Positions 27,409 to 37,588 of a stretch of DNA of 64,000 nt are shown here, piece by piece. The notes under the pieces were generated by a model. The model was not told where the DNA came from and ran no database searches. It worked only from the letters and a program-made list of their open reading frames with translations. A program made the position numbers and the translations under genes. Location of the stretch: the NCBI GenBank assembly GCA_003282445.1, contig QBZE01000001.1:124001-188000 (forward strand). The letters run 5' to 3'. The first letter of the stretch is position 1. Each line of letters starts with the position of its first letter. The stretch comes from OCS155 cluster bacterium AG-333-G23. GTDB taxonomy: Bacteria; Actinomycetota; Acidimicrobiia; Actinomarinales; Actinomarinaceae.

Positions 27409-29262
27409 ATGGAAGATAAAGAAAAAAAGAAAACGAAACCTTTCTTATTGTATGTTGCTTTAGGGCTGTTAATATTTATTGGCGTTCAGCAATACAATCA
27501 AACTATAAATGAACCCGAAGCGGCAACATTTTCTGAATTTAAGGAATTGATAAACTATGGAGAAGTGGTTGAGGCCACTATAAAAGAACAGTCAAACACT
27601 GTTCACTTTAAAACAAAGAATGATGATAAAGTATTTCAAACAGAGTATCCAGAAGGATTTGAAGGAGAGATTTTTCAAATATTAGTTGATCAGAATATAG
27701 TCTTGACAACAGATACAGAACCAGCAGGCTTTCAAGAATATTTTATTGCATTTCTGCCCTGGTTATTTATTGCAGGATTTATGTTTTTTATGTTTTCTCA
27801 AGTTAGATCTAACGGAAATCAAGTAATGCAATTTGGAAAGTCTAAGGCAAAAGAAGTAGATGAACAATTACCTAAAGTTACTTTTAAAGATGTTGCTGGG
27901 GCTGAGGAAGCAAAAGAAGAGCTCGAGGAAATAAAAGAGTTTTTAAAATCTCCAGAAAAGTTTAACAACCTCGGTGCAAAAATTCCCAAAGGAGTTCTCT
28001 TGGTTGGACCCCCGGGAACAGGAAAAACTTTACTAGCAAGAGCAGTTGCCGGCGAGTCAGAGGTACCTTTTTATAGCATCTCAGGTTCAGACTTTGTAGA
28101 GATGTTCGTCGGAGTTGGTGCAAGTAGAGTGAGAGACCTATTCAAGAAAGCAAAAGAGTCTGCACCATCAATAATATTTATTGATGAAATAGATGCAGTT
28201 GGAAGAATGAGAGGAGCTGGTTTAGGAGGTGGTCATGATGAAAGGGAGCAAACTTTAAACCAACTTCTTGTAGAAATGGATGGGTTTGAATCAAACCAGG
28301 GTGTTATATTAATGGCTGCTACAAACAGGCCTGACGTTTTAGATCCAGCACTTCTTAGGCCAGGTAGGTTTGATAGACAAGTAATAGTTGATAGACCGGA
28401 TCTAAACGGTAGAACGGAAATCTTAAAAGTTCATGCTAAAGACAAACCTCTAGCTAAGAATATAAATTTAAAAACTGTTGCCAAACAAACCCCAGGTTTT
28501 ACAGGTGCAGATTTGGCAAACTTATTAAATGAGGCTGCATTACTTACAGCAAGAAAAAACAAAAAAAAGGTTTCCATTCAAGATATAGAAAATTCAATAG
28601 ATAGAGTGTTAGCTGGTCCAGAAAAGAAAAGCCATCTAATGAGTGATGAAGAAAAATTAATTATTGCTTATCACGAAACAGGACATGCCTTAGTTGGTTG
28701 GGCTTTGCCAAATGCAGACCCAATACATAAAGTAACCATAATACCTAGAGGAAGAGCGTTGGGGTATACTCAGGCACTTCCAGAAGGCGAAAAATATCTT
28801 ACTTCTAAAGCTGAATTGAAAGATAGGCTAGCAATGTTAATGGGAGGAAGGGTAGCAGAAGAGATTATATTTGCTGATCCAACAACAGGAGCTTCAAACG
28901 ATATAGAGAAAGCAACTGAAATAGCAAGAAAGATGGTTATGGAGTTTGGAATGAGTGAAAAATTAGGCCCTATGCTTTATGGGAAAGGGTCTAATGAAGT
29001 TTTTTTAGGAAGAGACTACGGTAGACAACAAGATTACTCAGATGAGGTAGCCTCATCTATTGATGATGAAGTCAAGAGTCTTTTAAGTGACGCACATATA
29101 ATTGCTGGAAAAATTTTAAAAAAGTTTAAAAAACAGATGGAGATAATGGTAAAAGTATTAATTGAAAAAGAAACTATAGATAGAGATGAAGTTGCCAAGA
29201 TATTTAAGTCAGTAAATAAAGTCAAAATTAGAGGAACTGGACCTACGCTTAAGCTGGCATAG
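27409..29262 (+). CDS. ftsH: ATP-dependent zinc metalloprotease FtsH
   Basis: A membrane-anchored AAA+ protease that degrades membrane and regulatory proteins. The 617-residue protein has two N-terminal membrane segments (about residues 12-25 and 110-127), an AAA domain with Walker A GPPGTGKT (200-207), Walker [12 protein letters not shown] and the second region of homology [22 protein letters not shown], and a zinc site HETGH (H422, H426). It completes tilS-hpt-ftsH with 46 bases after hpt. Confidence 0.97.
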   Translation: MEDKEKKKTKPFLLYVALGLLIFIGVQQYNQTINEPEAATFSEFKELINYGEVVEATIKEQSNTVHFKTKNDDKVFQTEYPEGFEGEIFQILVDQNIVLTTDTEPAGFQEYFIAFLPWLFIAGFMFFMFSQVRSNGNQVMQFGKSKAKEVDEQLPKVTFKDVAGAEEAKEELEEIKEFLKSPEKFNNLGAKIPKGVLLVGPPGTGKTLLARAVAGESEVPFYSISGSDFVEMFVGVGASRVRDLFKKAKESAPSIIFIDEIDAVGRMRGAGLGGGHDEREQTLNQLLVEMDGFESNQGVILMAATNRPDVLDPALLRPGRFDRQVIVDRPDLNGRTEILKVHAKDKPLAKNINLKTVAKQTPGFTGADLANLLNEAALLTARKNKKKVSIQDIENSIDRVLAGPEKKSHLMSDEEKLIIAYHETGHALVGWALPNADPIHKVTIIPRGRALGYTQALPEGEKYLTSKAELKDRLAMLMGGRVAEEIIFADPTTGASNDIEKATEIARKMVMEFGMSEKLGPMLYGKGSNEVFLGRDYGRQQDYSDEVASSIDDEVKSLLSDAHIIAGKILKKFKKQMEIMVKVLIEKETIDRDEVAKIFKSVNKVKIRGTGPTLKLA

Positions 29263-29346
29263 TAAATAGTTTCAATGACCTGTTAGTGCATAGATAAATG
29301 AAATTTGTGTGTAAGCTAATATATTGAGTATTTTATAAGGAAATTA

Positions 29347-29817
29347 ATGGCTGGTTTAAAACCAAATGATTTTTATTGGGTAATTGAAGGTAAGCTTGCA
29401 GTATCTGAATGTATTGGTGGAGGCGGATTAACAGCAAGAAAAATAAGACGAGAAGAAGAAATTCAGTGGCTAAAGTCCCAAGGAATCAACTCCATCTTTT
29501 CTTTACTTGAATCTGATTTTAATTTAACAAATTATCAAGAGGTAGGTTTCCGAACTTATCATTTTCCTTTAGGTCAAAATACTCAGAAAGAATCAATAGA
29601 ACTAATTTTTGAAGCTATCAAGGAAGCTTTATCTGATAAAGATATCAAGCTATTAATTCATAGGGAATATTTAGATGAAGAAGTACCAGGGATACTTGCA
29701 GGATATTTGATTTATTCAAAATTACTTGATGATCCTATTTTAGCTAGAACAATTCTTGAAAGAATATTAGGTAAGCCGCTTTCTCCAACAGCAATATCAT
29801 TCATTCCAAATAGCTAG
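29347..29817 (+). CDS. Dual-specificity-phosphatase-like protein with degenerate active site
   Basis: The 156-residue protein resembles small cysteine-phosphatase-fold proteins: FYWVIEGKLAVSECIGG at the N-terminus, IQWLKSQGINSIFSLLE, then a core strand-loop-helix. In active members the P-loop reads HCxxxxxR; here LLIHREYLDEEVPGILAGYLIY has Arg at the cysteine position (106) and Glu at the arginine position (112). Both catalytic residues are therefore gone, so it is probably a pseudophosphatase that binds rather than cleaves. It stands alone after ftsH with its own AAGGA site. Family assignment is moderate. Confidence 0.6.
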   Translation: MAGLKPNDFYWVIEGKLAVSECIGGGGLTARKIRREEEIQWLKSQGINSIFSLLESDFNLTNYQEVGFRTYHFPLGQNTQKESIELIFEAIKEALSDKDIKLLIHREYLDEEVPGILAGYLIYSKLLDDPILARTILERILGKPLSPTAISFIPNS

Positions 29818-29920
29818 ACGTTTTTTAACTAACTCTATATAAAAAATTTCCAAATTTTAAAAAAAGCAGTTAACATAATCTACAAGTAATTACGGGCACC
29901 AATATAAGGGCACGATAAAT

Positions 29921-30742
29921 ATGAAAATAGTTAAAGAAATAGATCAAAACATTCTAAATGATGAAATATGTTTGATTCCAACCATGGGAGCTTTACACGA
30001 AGGTCATCTCTCATTAATTAAAAAAGGTAAAGAGTCTGGGCTCTCAACAATGGTAACAATTTTTATCAATGAGCTGCAATTTGATAGTAAAGAAGATTTT
30101 AGTAATTATCCATCAAAGATTGAAGATGATATTAAAACTTTAGACAATTTAGATATTGATTATTTATTTATTCCAGAAAATAATTATATTTATCCAGACA
30201 GTGGGTTTGAGAAAATTGACTCAGGACCTATAGGAAAAAAATTTGAAGGCAACTCACGGCCTGGCCACTTTGATGGAATGCTTACCGTTGTTAACAGGCT
30301 ATTTCAATTAACTCTACCAAAGATTGCAATTTTTGGAAAAAAAGATGCTCAGCAATTGTTCTTAATTAAAGAAATGGTAAATAAAAAAAATTATCCAATA
30401 AAAATAATTGAAGGGTTGACTGTAAGAGATAATTTAGGACTAGCTTTAAGTAGCCGGAATTTATTACTCAGCAAATACGGAGAAGAAAAAGCAAGACTAA
30501 TTAACCAAATACTTAACCATTCAAAAAAAGAATTTTGCGAAAAAAAGGATTTAAATATTTTTAAAAAGTTAAAATCTTATTATTCAGACGGAGATATAGA
30601 AATAGATTATTTAGCGATAGTAGATCCAGAAACATTTGGGGATCCTTTAGAGAAAACAGAGAATTATATAATAATCATTGCAGCCTATATTGAGAATATT
30701 CGATTAATTGACAATATTGAATTTAAATTGGAGAGAGTATGA
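29921..30742 (+). CDS. panC: Pantothenate synthetase
   Basis: PanC joins pantoate and beta-alanine using ATP. Motifs include PTMGALHEGHLSLI with the HxGH nucleotide-binding signature, SRPGHFDGMLTVVNRLF, FGKKDAQQLFLIKEM and the KMSKS-like LALSSRNLLL. The 273-residue length is normal. It overlaps coaX by ATGA, placing two consecutive CoA-pathway steps together. panB and panD are not in the window. The 103-base leader has two GGGCAC copies (29894-29899 and 29908-29913) of unknown meaning. Confidence 0.94.
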   Translation: MKIVKEIDQNILNDEICLIPTMGALHEGHLSLIKKGKESGLSTMVTIFINELQFDSKEDFSNYPSKIEDDIKTLDNLDIDYLFIPENNYIYPDSGFEKIDSGPIGKKFEGNSRPGHFDGMLTVVNRLFQLTLPKIAIFGKKDAQQLFLIKEMVNKKNYPIKIIEGLTVRDNLGLALSSRNLLLSKYGEEKARLINQILNHSKKEFCEKKDLNIFKKLKSYYSDGDIEIDYLAIVDPETFGDPLEKTENYIIIIAAYIENIRLIDNIEFKLERV

Positions 30743-31506
30743 AAAAAATTATTGCTATTGATGTTGGCAACAGCGAGACAACTGTAGGTGTTGGAAACTC
30801 TAATGAATGGATAGGCTATCGCTTTACTACCAGGAAAACTATAACTTCTGACGAGCTGCTTATGATGTTCAAAACAATTATTGACATTGAACCAATTAAA
30901 GAAAACAAAGTAGACGGAGCAATTATTTGTTCTGTAGTTCCACAGATTACTAACAGTGTTGCATTAGCGACAAGTAAGTTTATTTCAAAAGAGGCAATAG
31001 TAGTTGGACCTGGAATAAAAACTGGCTTAAAAGTTAACATAGACAATCCCAAGGAGTTAGGACCAGATAGGATTGCTAACTCAATAGGCGGATATATGAA
31101 AGTAAAATCACCAGTGATTGTTGTTGACCTTGGAACCGCCACAACTTTTGATTTAGTAAATGAAAAGAAAGAATATTTAGGAGGAGCAATTGCACCCGGT
31201 ATAAAAATTAGTCTAGATGCTCTTACATCAAAAACATCATCTTTAAAGTCTGTTGAGCTTGAAACCCCAAAAAATGTGGTTGGAAAAAATACATATGAAG
31301 CAATACAAAGTGGATTAATATTAGGGCATACGTCAATGATCGATTCTATGATTGAGAAAATAATTTTGGAATCTGGTCTGAAGACTAAAATTTTTATTAC
31401 TGGTGGGTTAGGTAAAGTTATTCAACCGCTTTTAAATTTAAAATCTCAATATGAAGAAAACTTAACATTAGACGGACTTGAAGAAATATATAAATTAAAT
31501 AATTAG
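30739..31506 (+). CDS. coaX: Type III pantothenate kinase
   Basis: CoaX phosphorylates pantothenate, the first committed CoA step, and unlike CoaA is not feedback-inhibited. The acetate/sugar kinase-Hsp70 fold is shown by IIAIDVGNSETTVGV (phosphate 1), GPDRIANSIGG, VVDLGTATTFDLV and GGAIAPGIKISLDAL, with FITGGLGKVI near the end. The length of 255 residues is standard. It starts inside panC (ATGA) and is followed after nine bases by lysS. Confidence 0.94.
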   Translation: MKKIIAIDVGNSETTVGVGNSNEWIGYRFTTRKTITSDELLMMFKTIIDIEPIKENKVDGAIICSVVPQITNSVALATSKFISKEAIVVGPGIKTGLKVNIDNPKELGPDRIANSIGGYMKVKSPVIVVDLGTATTFDLVNEKKEYLGGAIAPGIKISLDALTSKTSSLKSVELETPKNVVGKNTYEAIQSGLILGHTSMIDSMIEKIILESGLKTKIFITGGLGKVIQPLLNLKSQYEENLTLDGLEEIYKLNN

Positions 31507-31515
31507 GCTATATAG

Positions 31516-33003
31516 GTGAGTAATTTTTCAAAATCAGAAAAGGAAATATTCGAATTAAGAAAACAAAAGATAAGTTTTTTTAATGAATTAAGTTCCAATT
31601 CTTTTCCAACAAGCTTTGAAGGAACTGTTGATATAGAAGATATTATTACGAAGCACAAAGATATAAACGACGGGGAACATACAGGAATTGATGTTTCAAT
31701 TAAAGGAAGAATTTTACAAGCAAGATCTTTTGGAAAGCTCTCATTTTTTGATTTATTAGACAATACAGGAAAAATACAACTTTTAATAGATAAAAGCAAT
31801 ATGTCAAAGAAAGAACTTTCCTTTTTTGAAAATTACGACTCAGGAGACATCATAGGAGCCCTTGGAGAAATAATGAAGACTAAAAAAGGGGAACTATCAA
31901 TAAAGGTAAAATCTAGCACTATTCTTTCAAAGTCATTAAAAACATTACCGGAAAAATGGCATGGTTTAAAAGATAAAGAAACAAGATTTAGACAAAGGTA
32001 TCTTGATTTTATTGTTAATCCTGACTCAAAAAAGACAATCGAGACACGATCAAAAATAATAAATTTAATTAGAAATTTTATGGAGTCGAAGGGATTTATT
32101 GAAGTTGAAACTCCAATCTTACAACCTAAAGCTGGAGGCGCTATAGCAAAACCTTTTACAACCCATCATAATGCTTTAGATATTGATATGTTTCTTAGGA
32201 TAGCTCCGGAGTTGTACCTTAAAAGATTAATAGTTGGAGGCTTCGAAAAAGTGTTTGAGCTAGGCAAAGTATTTCGTAATGAAGGAATAGACCAAACACA
32301 CTCGCCTGAATTTACAATGATGGAAAGTTATGAGGCTTATGTTGATGTAACTACGGTAATGGATATGGTAGAAAATATGTCTACATATATATTTGATGAA
32401 TTAGGAATTGAAAAGAATATTAAATTTATGGATATTGAAGCCGATTTTTCTGGACCATGGAAAAGAGTTAGTATGTATGAGCTTGTTTCAAAAAAGTTTA
32501 AAGTTGATATTAAGCATGACTCTGATATAAAAAAAGTAAAACGTGAATTAAAAAAGAACTTAGACATCAAACCAGAAGCCAAAACGGTTGGCCTATTAGT
32601 TTATGAGCTTTTTGAAAACTATATTGAAGACGATATTACTAGTCCTACTTTTGTTACAGACTATCCAGTTGAGGTTTCCCCATTTGCTAGAGAAAACAAA
32701 AAGAAACCAGGGGTTACTGAAAGATTTGAGTTATTTGCATTTGGAAGTGAACTGGCTAATGGATTCTCAGAGTTGATTGACTCTGAAGAACAGGAAGATA
32801 GATTAAAGGCACAAGCACACCAAAAAGCTAAAGGTGATGAAGAGGCACATGTTGAAGATCAAGACTATGTAGAAGCTCTCCAGTATGGATTGCCACCTAC
32901 TGGCGGGTTAGGATTTGGAGTTGATAGATTTGTAATGATTTTAACCAACAATATCTCAATAAGAGAAGTGTTAGCTTTCCCACATCTAAAACCAGAAAAT
33001 TAA
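31516..33003 (+). CDS. lysS: Lysyl-tRNA synthetase, class II
   Basis: The 495-residue protein has the N-terminal OB-fold anticodon-binding domain (about residues 58-140) and a class II catalytic core with motif 2 (FRNEGIDQTHSPEFTMMESYEAY) and motif 3 (GLGFGVDRFVMILT). It starts on GTG at 31516 with AGG close upstream and is the last gene of panC-coaX-lysS. Its stop overlaps the convergent polyprenyl synthase by four bases. Confidence 0.95.
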   Translation: MSNFSKSEKEIFELRKQKISFFNELSSNSFPTSFEGTVDIEDIITKHKDINDGEHTGIDVSIKGRILQARSFGKLSFFDLLDNTGKIQLLIDKSNMSKKELSFFENYDSGDIIGALGEIMKTKKGELSIKVKSSTILSKSLKTLPEKWHGLKDKETRFRQRYLDFIVNPDSKKTIETRSKIINLIRNFMESKGFIEVETPILQPKAGGAIAKPFTTHHNALDIDMFLRIAPELYLKRLIVGGFEKVFELGKVFRNEGIDQTHSPEFTMMESYEAYVDVTTVMDMVENMSTYIFDELGIEKNIKFMDIEADFSGPWKRVSMYELVSKKFKVDIKHDSDIKKVKRELKKNLDIKPEAKTVGLLVYELFENYIEDDITSPTFVTDYPVEVSPFARENKKKPGVTERFELFAFGSELANGFSELIDSEEQEDRLKAQAHQKAKGDEEAHVEDQDYVEALQYGLPPTGGLGFGVDRFVMILTNNISIREVLAFPHLKPEN

Positions 33004-33977
33004 TTACTTCTATTTATCAGGTAGTTGGTTATATTATCTAGAATTTCTTTGATTTTAGAATCTCCAATATCATTTAAACTCTGCTTACCTTCTTTAAAGT
33101 GGTAATCTAAATATTTCTTAGATTCATTAATAATTTTTTCATTATTAAATTCCTCAATGACCGCAGACAAACTGATTTCTGAATTTTTTACTTCTTTTAA
33201 TATTTTTTTTATTTTTTCTTTATCTTTAGATAAAGCAATAAGGACTGGAAGAGTGTAAGTTCCTTCAAGAATATCTTTACCTGCTTCCTTGCCGAGAGTT
33301 TCAGTATCAGAACTTAAATCTAAAATGTCATCTGTTATTTGAAAAATAAATCCACTATGCCAAGCCCATTTGCTAATTGCTTTAGTTGTTTTTTCATCAC
33401 ATTCAGCAGCCATAGCTCCTAGTTTTGCACTAGTTCTAATTAAGCTAGCTGTTTTTCCTTCTATGACTTTCATGTAATCATCTGTATTGTGGTCTGTGTC
33501 ATATTGATATTGAACTTCTTTTGTCTGTCCTTCAACAAGCTCAGCATAAGTGGATGCCAGTAATTTTACTGACTCAAGACCTAAAGTTTCGGCTGCAAGT
33601 TCTGAAGACCTTGCAAGAAGATAATCTCCTGCGAGTATTGATAAAGTCGCATTCCACTTTACATTTGCACTTTGAACGCTTCTCCTTGTTTCAGCTTCAT
33701 CTATTACGTCATCATGATAAAGACTTCCTAAGTGAATTAGCTCGACAGCTACTGCCGCATCAATAATTTTCTCATTGCTTCCATTACCTAATTCTCCAGC
33801 TAGCAACGTACAAATAGGTCTAAATCTTTTTCCGCCTGCCTTTATTAAATACTGTGAAATATCATTTAAATATGAATCTTTAGAACTACTAATTTCGTAT
33901 AATCTATTTTCAAAATTATCTAAATTAATCCATAATTGTTCAATAGGTATAATTTTTTTTAAGGTATTTGACTCCAT
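33000..33977 (-). CDS. Polyprenyl diphosphate synthase (trans-isoprenyl, long chain)
   Basis: Extends allylic diphosphates with isopentenyl diphosphate, for instance for the menaquinone side chain. Both aspartate-rich motifs are present: YHDDVIDEAETRR (first DDxxD) and FQITDDILDLSSD (second), with GGKRFRP for substrate binding. The 325-residue length fits heptaprenyl/octaprenyl-type synthases. The ATG at 33977 is preferred over a GTG six bases upstream. Chain length cannot be read from sequence alone. The menaquinone link is supported by the MenJ-like reductase and complex I genes at 60-64 kb. Confidence 0.88.
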   Translation of the reverse strand: MESNTLKKIIPIEQLWINLDNFENRLYEISSSKDSYLNDISQYLIKAGGKRFRPICTLLAGELGNGSNEKIIDAAVAVELIHLGSLYHDDVIDEAETRRSVQSANVKWNATLSILAGDYLLARSSELAAETLGLESVKLLASTYAELVEGQTKEVQYQYDTDHNTDDYMKVIEGKTASLIRTSAKLGAMAAECDEKTTKAISKWAWHSGFIFQITDDILDLSSDTETLGKEAGKDILEGTYTLPVLIALSKDKEKIKKILKEVKNSEISLSAVIEEFNNEKIINESKKYLDYHFKEGKQSLNDIGDSKIKEILDNITNYLINRSN

Positions 33978-34057
33978 ACACACAACAATAAAAGACTTTT
34001 ATAAATAGTTGGAATTTTGATTTAGATGTATAAACAAAGTCTTATTAATATAGTTGT

Positions 34058-36538
34058 ATGTTTGAGAGATTTACAGATAGAGCAAGAAGAGTTGTTGTCC
34101 TAGCTCAGGAGGAAGCAAGGCGTTTAAATCACAACTATATAGGAACAGAACATATCTTACTTGGGTTAATCCAAGAAGGAGAAGGACATGCCGCAAAAGC
34201 TCTAGAAGAACTAAATATTAATATTGATAGTGTCAGGTCTGAGGTCGTAGAAATAATAGGAGAAGGACAACAGTCTCCGAGTGGGCATATACCATTCACA
34301 CCAAGAGCAAAAAAAGTATTAGAACTCTCACTTAGAGAGGCTCTTCAACTAGGCCACAACTATATCGGCACAGAGCATATCCTACTTGGATTGATTAGAG
34401 AAGGAGAGGGCGTTGCAGCTCAAGTCTTGAAAAAACTAGGTGCTGAATTGTCACAGGTAAGGCAAACTGTAATCAAATTAATATCTAATTCTGATGAAGG
34501 AAAAAAGCCACAAGCTGCTTCTACAGGAGGAAGAGAAAGGCCAGGTTCTGGAACGGGGTCTGCAATATTAGATCAGTTTGGTCGAAACCTTACACGTATG
34601 GCGAAAGAAGGAAAATTAGATCCTGTAATTGGAAGAACAACTGAAATTGAAAGAGTTATGCAAATATTATCAAGAAGAACAAAAAATAACCCAGTTCTTA
34701 TTGGCGAGCCTGGGGTTGGAAAAACAGCAATTGTAGAAGGACTAGCACAAAAAATTATTTCAGGAGACATACCATCAACTCTTCAGGGCAAACAAATATA
34801 CACGCTCGATCTATCTGCTTTAGTAGCAGGTTCAAGATACAGAGGTGATTTCGAAGAACGACTTAAAAAAGTCTTGAAAGAAATTAAGACAAGAGGAGAC
34901 ATCGTTCTTTTCATTGATGAAATTCATACTTTAGTTGGTGCAGGCGCTGCAGAAGGAGCTATTGATGCGGCTTCTATTTTGAAGCCAATGCTTGCAAGAG
35001 GAGAGCTCCAGACCGTTGGAGCAACAACCTTAGAAGAATTCAGAAAGCATTTTGAAAAAGATGCTGCTTTAGAAAGAAGATTTCAATCAGTGCAAGTTGA
35101 TGAACCAAACCTTTCAGATGCAATAGAAATATTAGATGGTTTGAAAGACAGATATGAAGTTCACCACGGTGTAAGATTTACAGACCAAGCTATTGTGTCT
35201 GCAGTAAATATGGCTGACAGATATATTTCAGACAGATTTTTACCAGATAAAGCAATTGACTTGATTGATGAAGCTGGAAGTAGGATGAGGGTTTACAAGA
35301 AACCTCTTGAAGGGGAACAAAAAGAGTTTTCAGATAAATTAAAAAATTTAAGGGAGCAAAAAATTGATGCTGTCCACTCTCAACTATATGAAAAAGCAGC
35401 ACAAATTAGAGATCAGGAAAAATTGGTTATTGATGAAATAGATAGCTTAGAAGGAGTTTCTTCATCAGAAGTCGAGATGGTTATTGATGAAGAGGAAATA
35501 GCAGAAGTTTTAGCACAATGGACAGGAATTCCGGTACATAGACTAACACAAGAAGAAACAGCCAGACTGCTTGAGATGGAAAAAGAACTTCATAAAAGAA
35601 TTATTGGTCAGGAAGAGGCAATATCTGCAGTCTCTAAAGCTATTAGAAGAACAAGATCTGGTTTAAAAGACCCTAAAAGACCGTCAGGATCCTTTATATT
35701 CTTAGGTCCTTCAGGTGTTGGAAAAACTGAGACAGCCAAAGCTTTAGCCGAATTTTTATTCGGTGATGAAGATTCATTGATACAAATTGATATGTCAGAA
35801 TATATGGAAAAACATACTGTTAGTAGGCTTATCGGCTCTCCTCCAGGATATGTTGGATATGATGAGGGCGGTCAGTTAACAGAGGCTGTAAGAAGAAAAC
35901 CTTTTAGTGTTGTTCTATTAGATGAAGTTGAAAAAGCACACCCAGATGTTTTCAATACTCTTTTACAAATTCTTGAAGATGGAAGATTAACAGATGCTCA
36001 AGGTAGAACGGTAGATTTTAAAAATACTGTTATTATCATGACCTCTAACCTTGGAACAAAAGATTTAAGTAAAAATATTGGATTTAGCAATTTAGATGAT
36101 GGCGGTTCTTACGAGAAGATGAAATCAAAAGTTAATGAAGAGCTTAAGAGATACTTTAAACCAGAATTTTTGAATAGAATTGATGAAACTATAGTGTTCC
36201 ACGAGCTAACACTCGATGAAGTTAAAGAAATAGTTGATCTTATGCTTGATAGAGTTCATAAGCAGTTGAAAAATTCAGATTTAGAAATAGTACTTTCAGA
36301 TGAAGCAAAAGAGCACTTGGCAACTGAAGGCTATAACAAAGAGTTTGGAGCGAGACCTTTAAGAAGATCTATACAAAGACTTTTAGAAGACCCACTTTCT
36401 GAAGAATTGCTAAAAGGAAAATATAAAGCAGGATCAACAATAATAGTTTCCCTAGATGAGAAAGACGGCATTCTTAATTTCGAAGCTGTTGAGGCTCCAA
36501 ACGAACCTCAAGTTGACTTTGTTGATACTGAATCATAA
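34058..36538 (+). CDS. clpC: ATP-dependent Clp protease ATPase subunit ClpC
   Basis: A class I Clp/Hsp100 unfoldase that feeds substrates to ClpP. The 826 residues hold two N-terminal Clp-N repeats (each with [16 protein letters not shown]-type sequence), AAA-1 with Walker A GEPGVGKT, a UVR-like middle segment ([13 protein letters not shown]), AAA-2 with Walker A GPSGVGKT and Walker [14 protein letters not shown], and the C-terminal D2-small domain. It is typical of actinobacteria and firmicutes. No CtsR-type operator was recognised in the 75-base upstream gap. Confidence 0.96.
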   Translation: MFERFTDRARRVVVLAQEEARRLNHNYIGTEHILLGLIQEGEGHAAKALEELNINIDSVRSEVVEIIGEGQQSPSGHIPFTPRAKKVLELSLREALQLGHNYIGTEHILLGLIREGEGVAAQVLKKLGAELSQVRQTVIKLISNSDEGKKPQAASTGGRERPGSGTGSAILDQFGRNLTRMAKEGKLDPVIGRTTEIERVMQILSRRTKNNPVLIGEPGVGKTAIVEGLAQKIISGDIPSTLQGKQIYTLDLSALVAGSRYRGDFEERLKKVLKEIKTRGDIVLFIDEIHTLVGAGAAEGAIDAASILKPMLARGELQTVGATTLEEFRKHFEKDAALERRFQSVQVDEPNLSDAIEILDGLKDRYEVHHGVRFTDQAIVSAVNMADRYISDRFLPDKAIDLIDEAGSRMRVYKKPLEGEQKEFSDKLKNLREQKIDAVHSQLYEKAAQIRDQEKLVIDEIDSLEGVSSSEVEMVIDEEEIAEVLAQWTGIPVHRLTQEETARLLEMEKELHKRIIGQEEAISAVSKAIRRTRSGLKDPKRPSGSFIFLGPSGVGKTETAKALAEFLFGDEDSLIQIDMSEYMEKHTVSRLIGSPPGYVGYDEGGQLTEAVRRKPFSVVLLDEVEKAHPDVFNTLLQILEDGRLTDAQGRTVDFKNTVIIMTSNLGTKDLSKNIGFSNLDDGGSYEKMKSKVNEELKRYFKPEFLNRIDETIVFHELTLDEVKEIVDLMLDRVHKQLKNSDLEIVLSDEAKEHLATEGYNKEFGARPLRRSIQRLLEDPLSEELLKGKYKAGSTIIVSLDEKDGILNFEAVEAPNEPQVDFVDTES

Positions 36539-36559
36539 AATTTTAATATATAAAAATTT

Positions 36560-37492
36560 ATGAAATTAATAATTGACACTGACCCCGGTACAGATGATGC
36601 TGTTGCAATTCTTATAGCCTTAGCACATTTCACAAATGATGAAATATTAGGGATAACCACTGTTGCTGGAAATGTAAAAGTTGATGTTGGGACCAGAAAT
36701 GCACTAAGGATTCTTGAACACGCAGGGAGAAATGAAATACCTGTATTTGAAGGTGAGGCAGAACCATTAGAAAGAGAACTAGAAACTGCTGAATGGGTTC
36801 ACGGAACAGACGGATTAAACTTCGTTCCATTTCCAGAACCCTCTAAGGAAGCAGAGGGCTCAGGAGCAGTAGAATTTTTGAGAGATACGCTTGAAAATAG
36901 TGATGAAAGAATTACTTTAGCTGTTCTTGGTCCAATGACAAATATTGGGAAACTAATAAGAGATTTTCCTAATACAAAAAACAAAATTGAGAAAATTGTA
37001 TTTATGGGTGGAGGTGCTGGGATGGGAAACCATACTCCAGTTGCAGAATTTAACATATTAGTAGACCCAGAAGCTGCTGATATTGTATTAAGTTCGGGAG
37101 TTCCATTAGTTATGATGGGGCTGGATGTAACTCATCAAGCAATCTCAACAAAAGAAAGAATAGAAAGAATTGTTGCCACAGGTTCAGAAACAGGCAAATT
37201 ACTTTCAGGGTTGCTCGGTTCTTTATTAGACATAGAAATAGTTAAACAAAAATTTCCGGACGGTACACCAGTGCACGATGCTTTTGTGACAGCATACCTA
37301 GTAGACAACACTCTCACCACCGGAGAGGTTGTAAATGTAGAGGTTGAAACAGAGTCTAAATTAACAATTGGACAAACAGTTGTTGATGTTAACAATATTT
37401 CAGGACGACATCCTAATGTTCATTGGATGAATAAAGTAGATGATGAAAAATTATTTTCGATAATAACAAAAACTTCAGAATTACTAAAATAA
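36560..37492 (+). CDS. Nucleoside hydrolase (IunH/RihA-like)
   Basis: Cleaves the N-glycosidic bond of ribonucleosides to give the free base and ribose. The calcium-binding signature IIDTDPGTDDAVA (residues 4-16) is complete, with later VHGTDGL, the VFMGGGAG and EFNILVDPEAA motifs, and HDAFVTAYL near the C-terminus supplying the metal aspartate and catalytic histidine region. At 310 residues it is normal. Its position before a nucleoside ABC importer and deaminases supports purine nucleoside use; the exact base preference is unknown. Confidence 0.92.
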   Translation: MKLIIDTDPGTDDAVAILIALAHFTNDEILGITTVAGNVKVDVGTRNALRILEHAGRNEIPVFEGEAEPLERELETAEWVHGTDGLNFVPFPEPSKEAEGSGAVEFLRDTLENSDERITLAVLGPMTNIGKLIRDFPNTKNKIEKIVFMGGGAGMGNHTPVAEFNILVDPEAADIVLSSGVPLVMMGLDVTHQAISTKERIERIVATGSETGKLLSGLLGSLLDIEIVKQKFPDGTPVHDAFVTAYLVDNTLTTGEVVNVEVETESKLTIGQTVVDVNNISGRHPNVHWMNKVDDEKLFSIITKTSELLK

Positions 37493-37517
37493 ATAAGCAT
37501 TTTTAATTCCAATCAGA

Positions 37518-37546
37518 ACGACAGTTAAAAATAATTCATATACAAT
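37518..37546 (+). promoter_or_regulatory. Probable promoter of the nucleoside-binding lipoprotein gene
   Basis: ACGACA (37518-37523) and TACAAT (37541-37546) are separated by 17 bases and match the -35 and -10 consensus at four and five of six positions. The binding protein gene, usually the most expressed part of such operons, starts 43 bases later with a GGAG site. Confidence 0.5.
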
Positions 37547-37588
37547 TAGAAAAGTATCTTTATTTAAATAAAGAAGGAGTAAGGATAG

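Noticed and set aside
29894-29913. GGGCAC direct repeat in the panC leader as a regulatory site
   Set aside because: Two six-base copies only, no palindrome and no known regulator; noted in the panC entry but not called as a feature.
34049-34054. TATAGT as clpC promoter -10
   Set aside because: It lies three bases before the ATG, so transcription would begin inside the gene; ClpC needs its first residues for the Clp-N fold.
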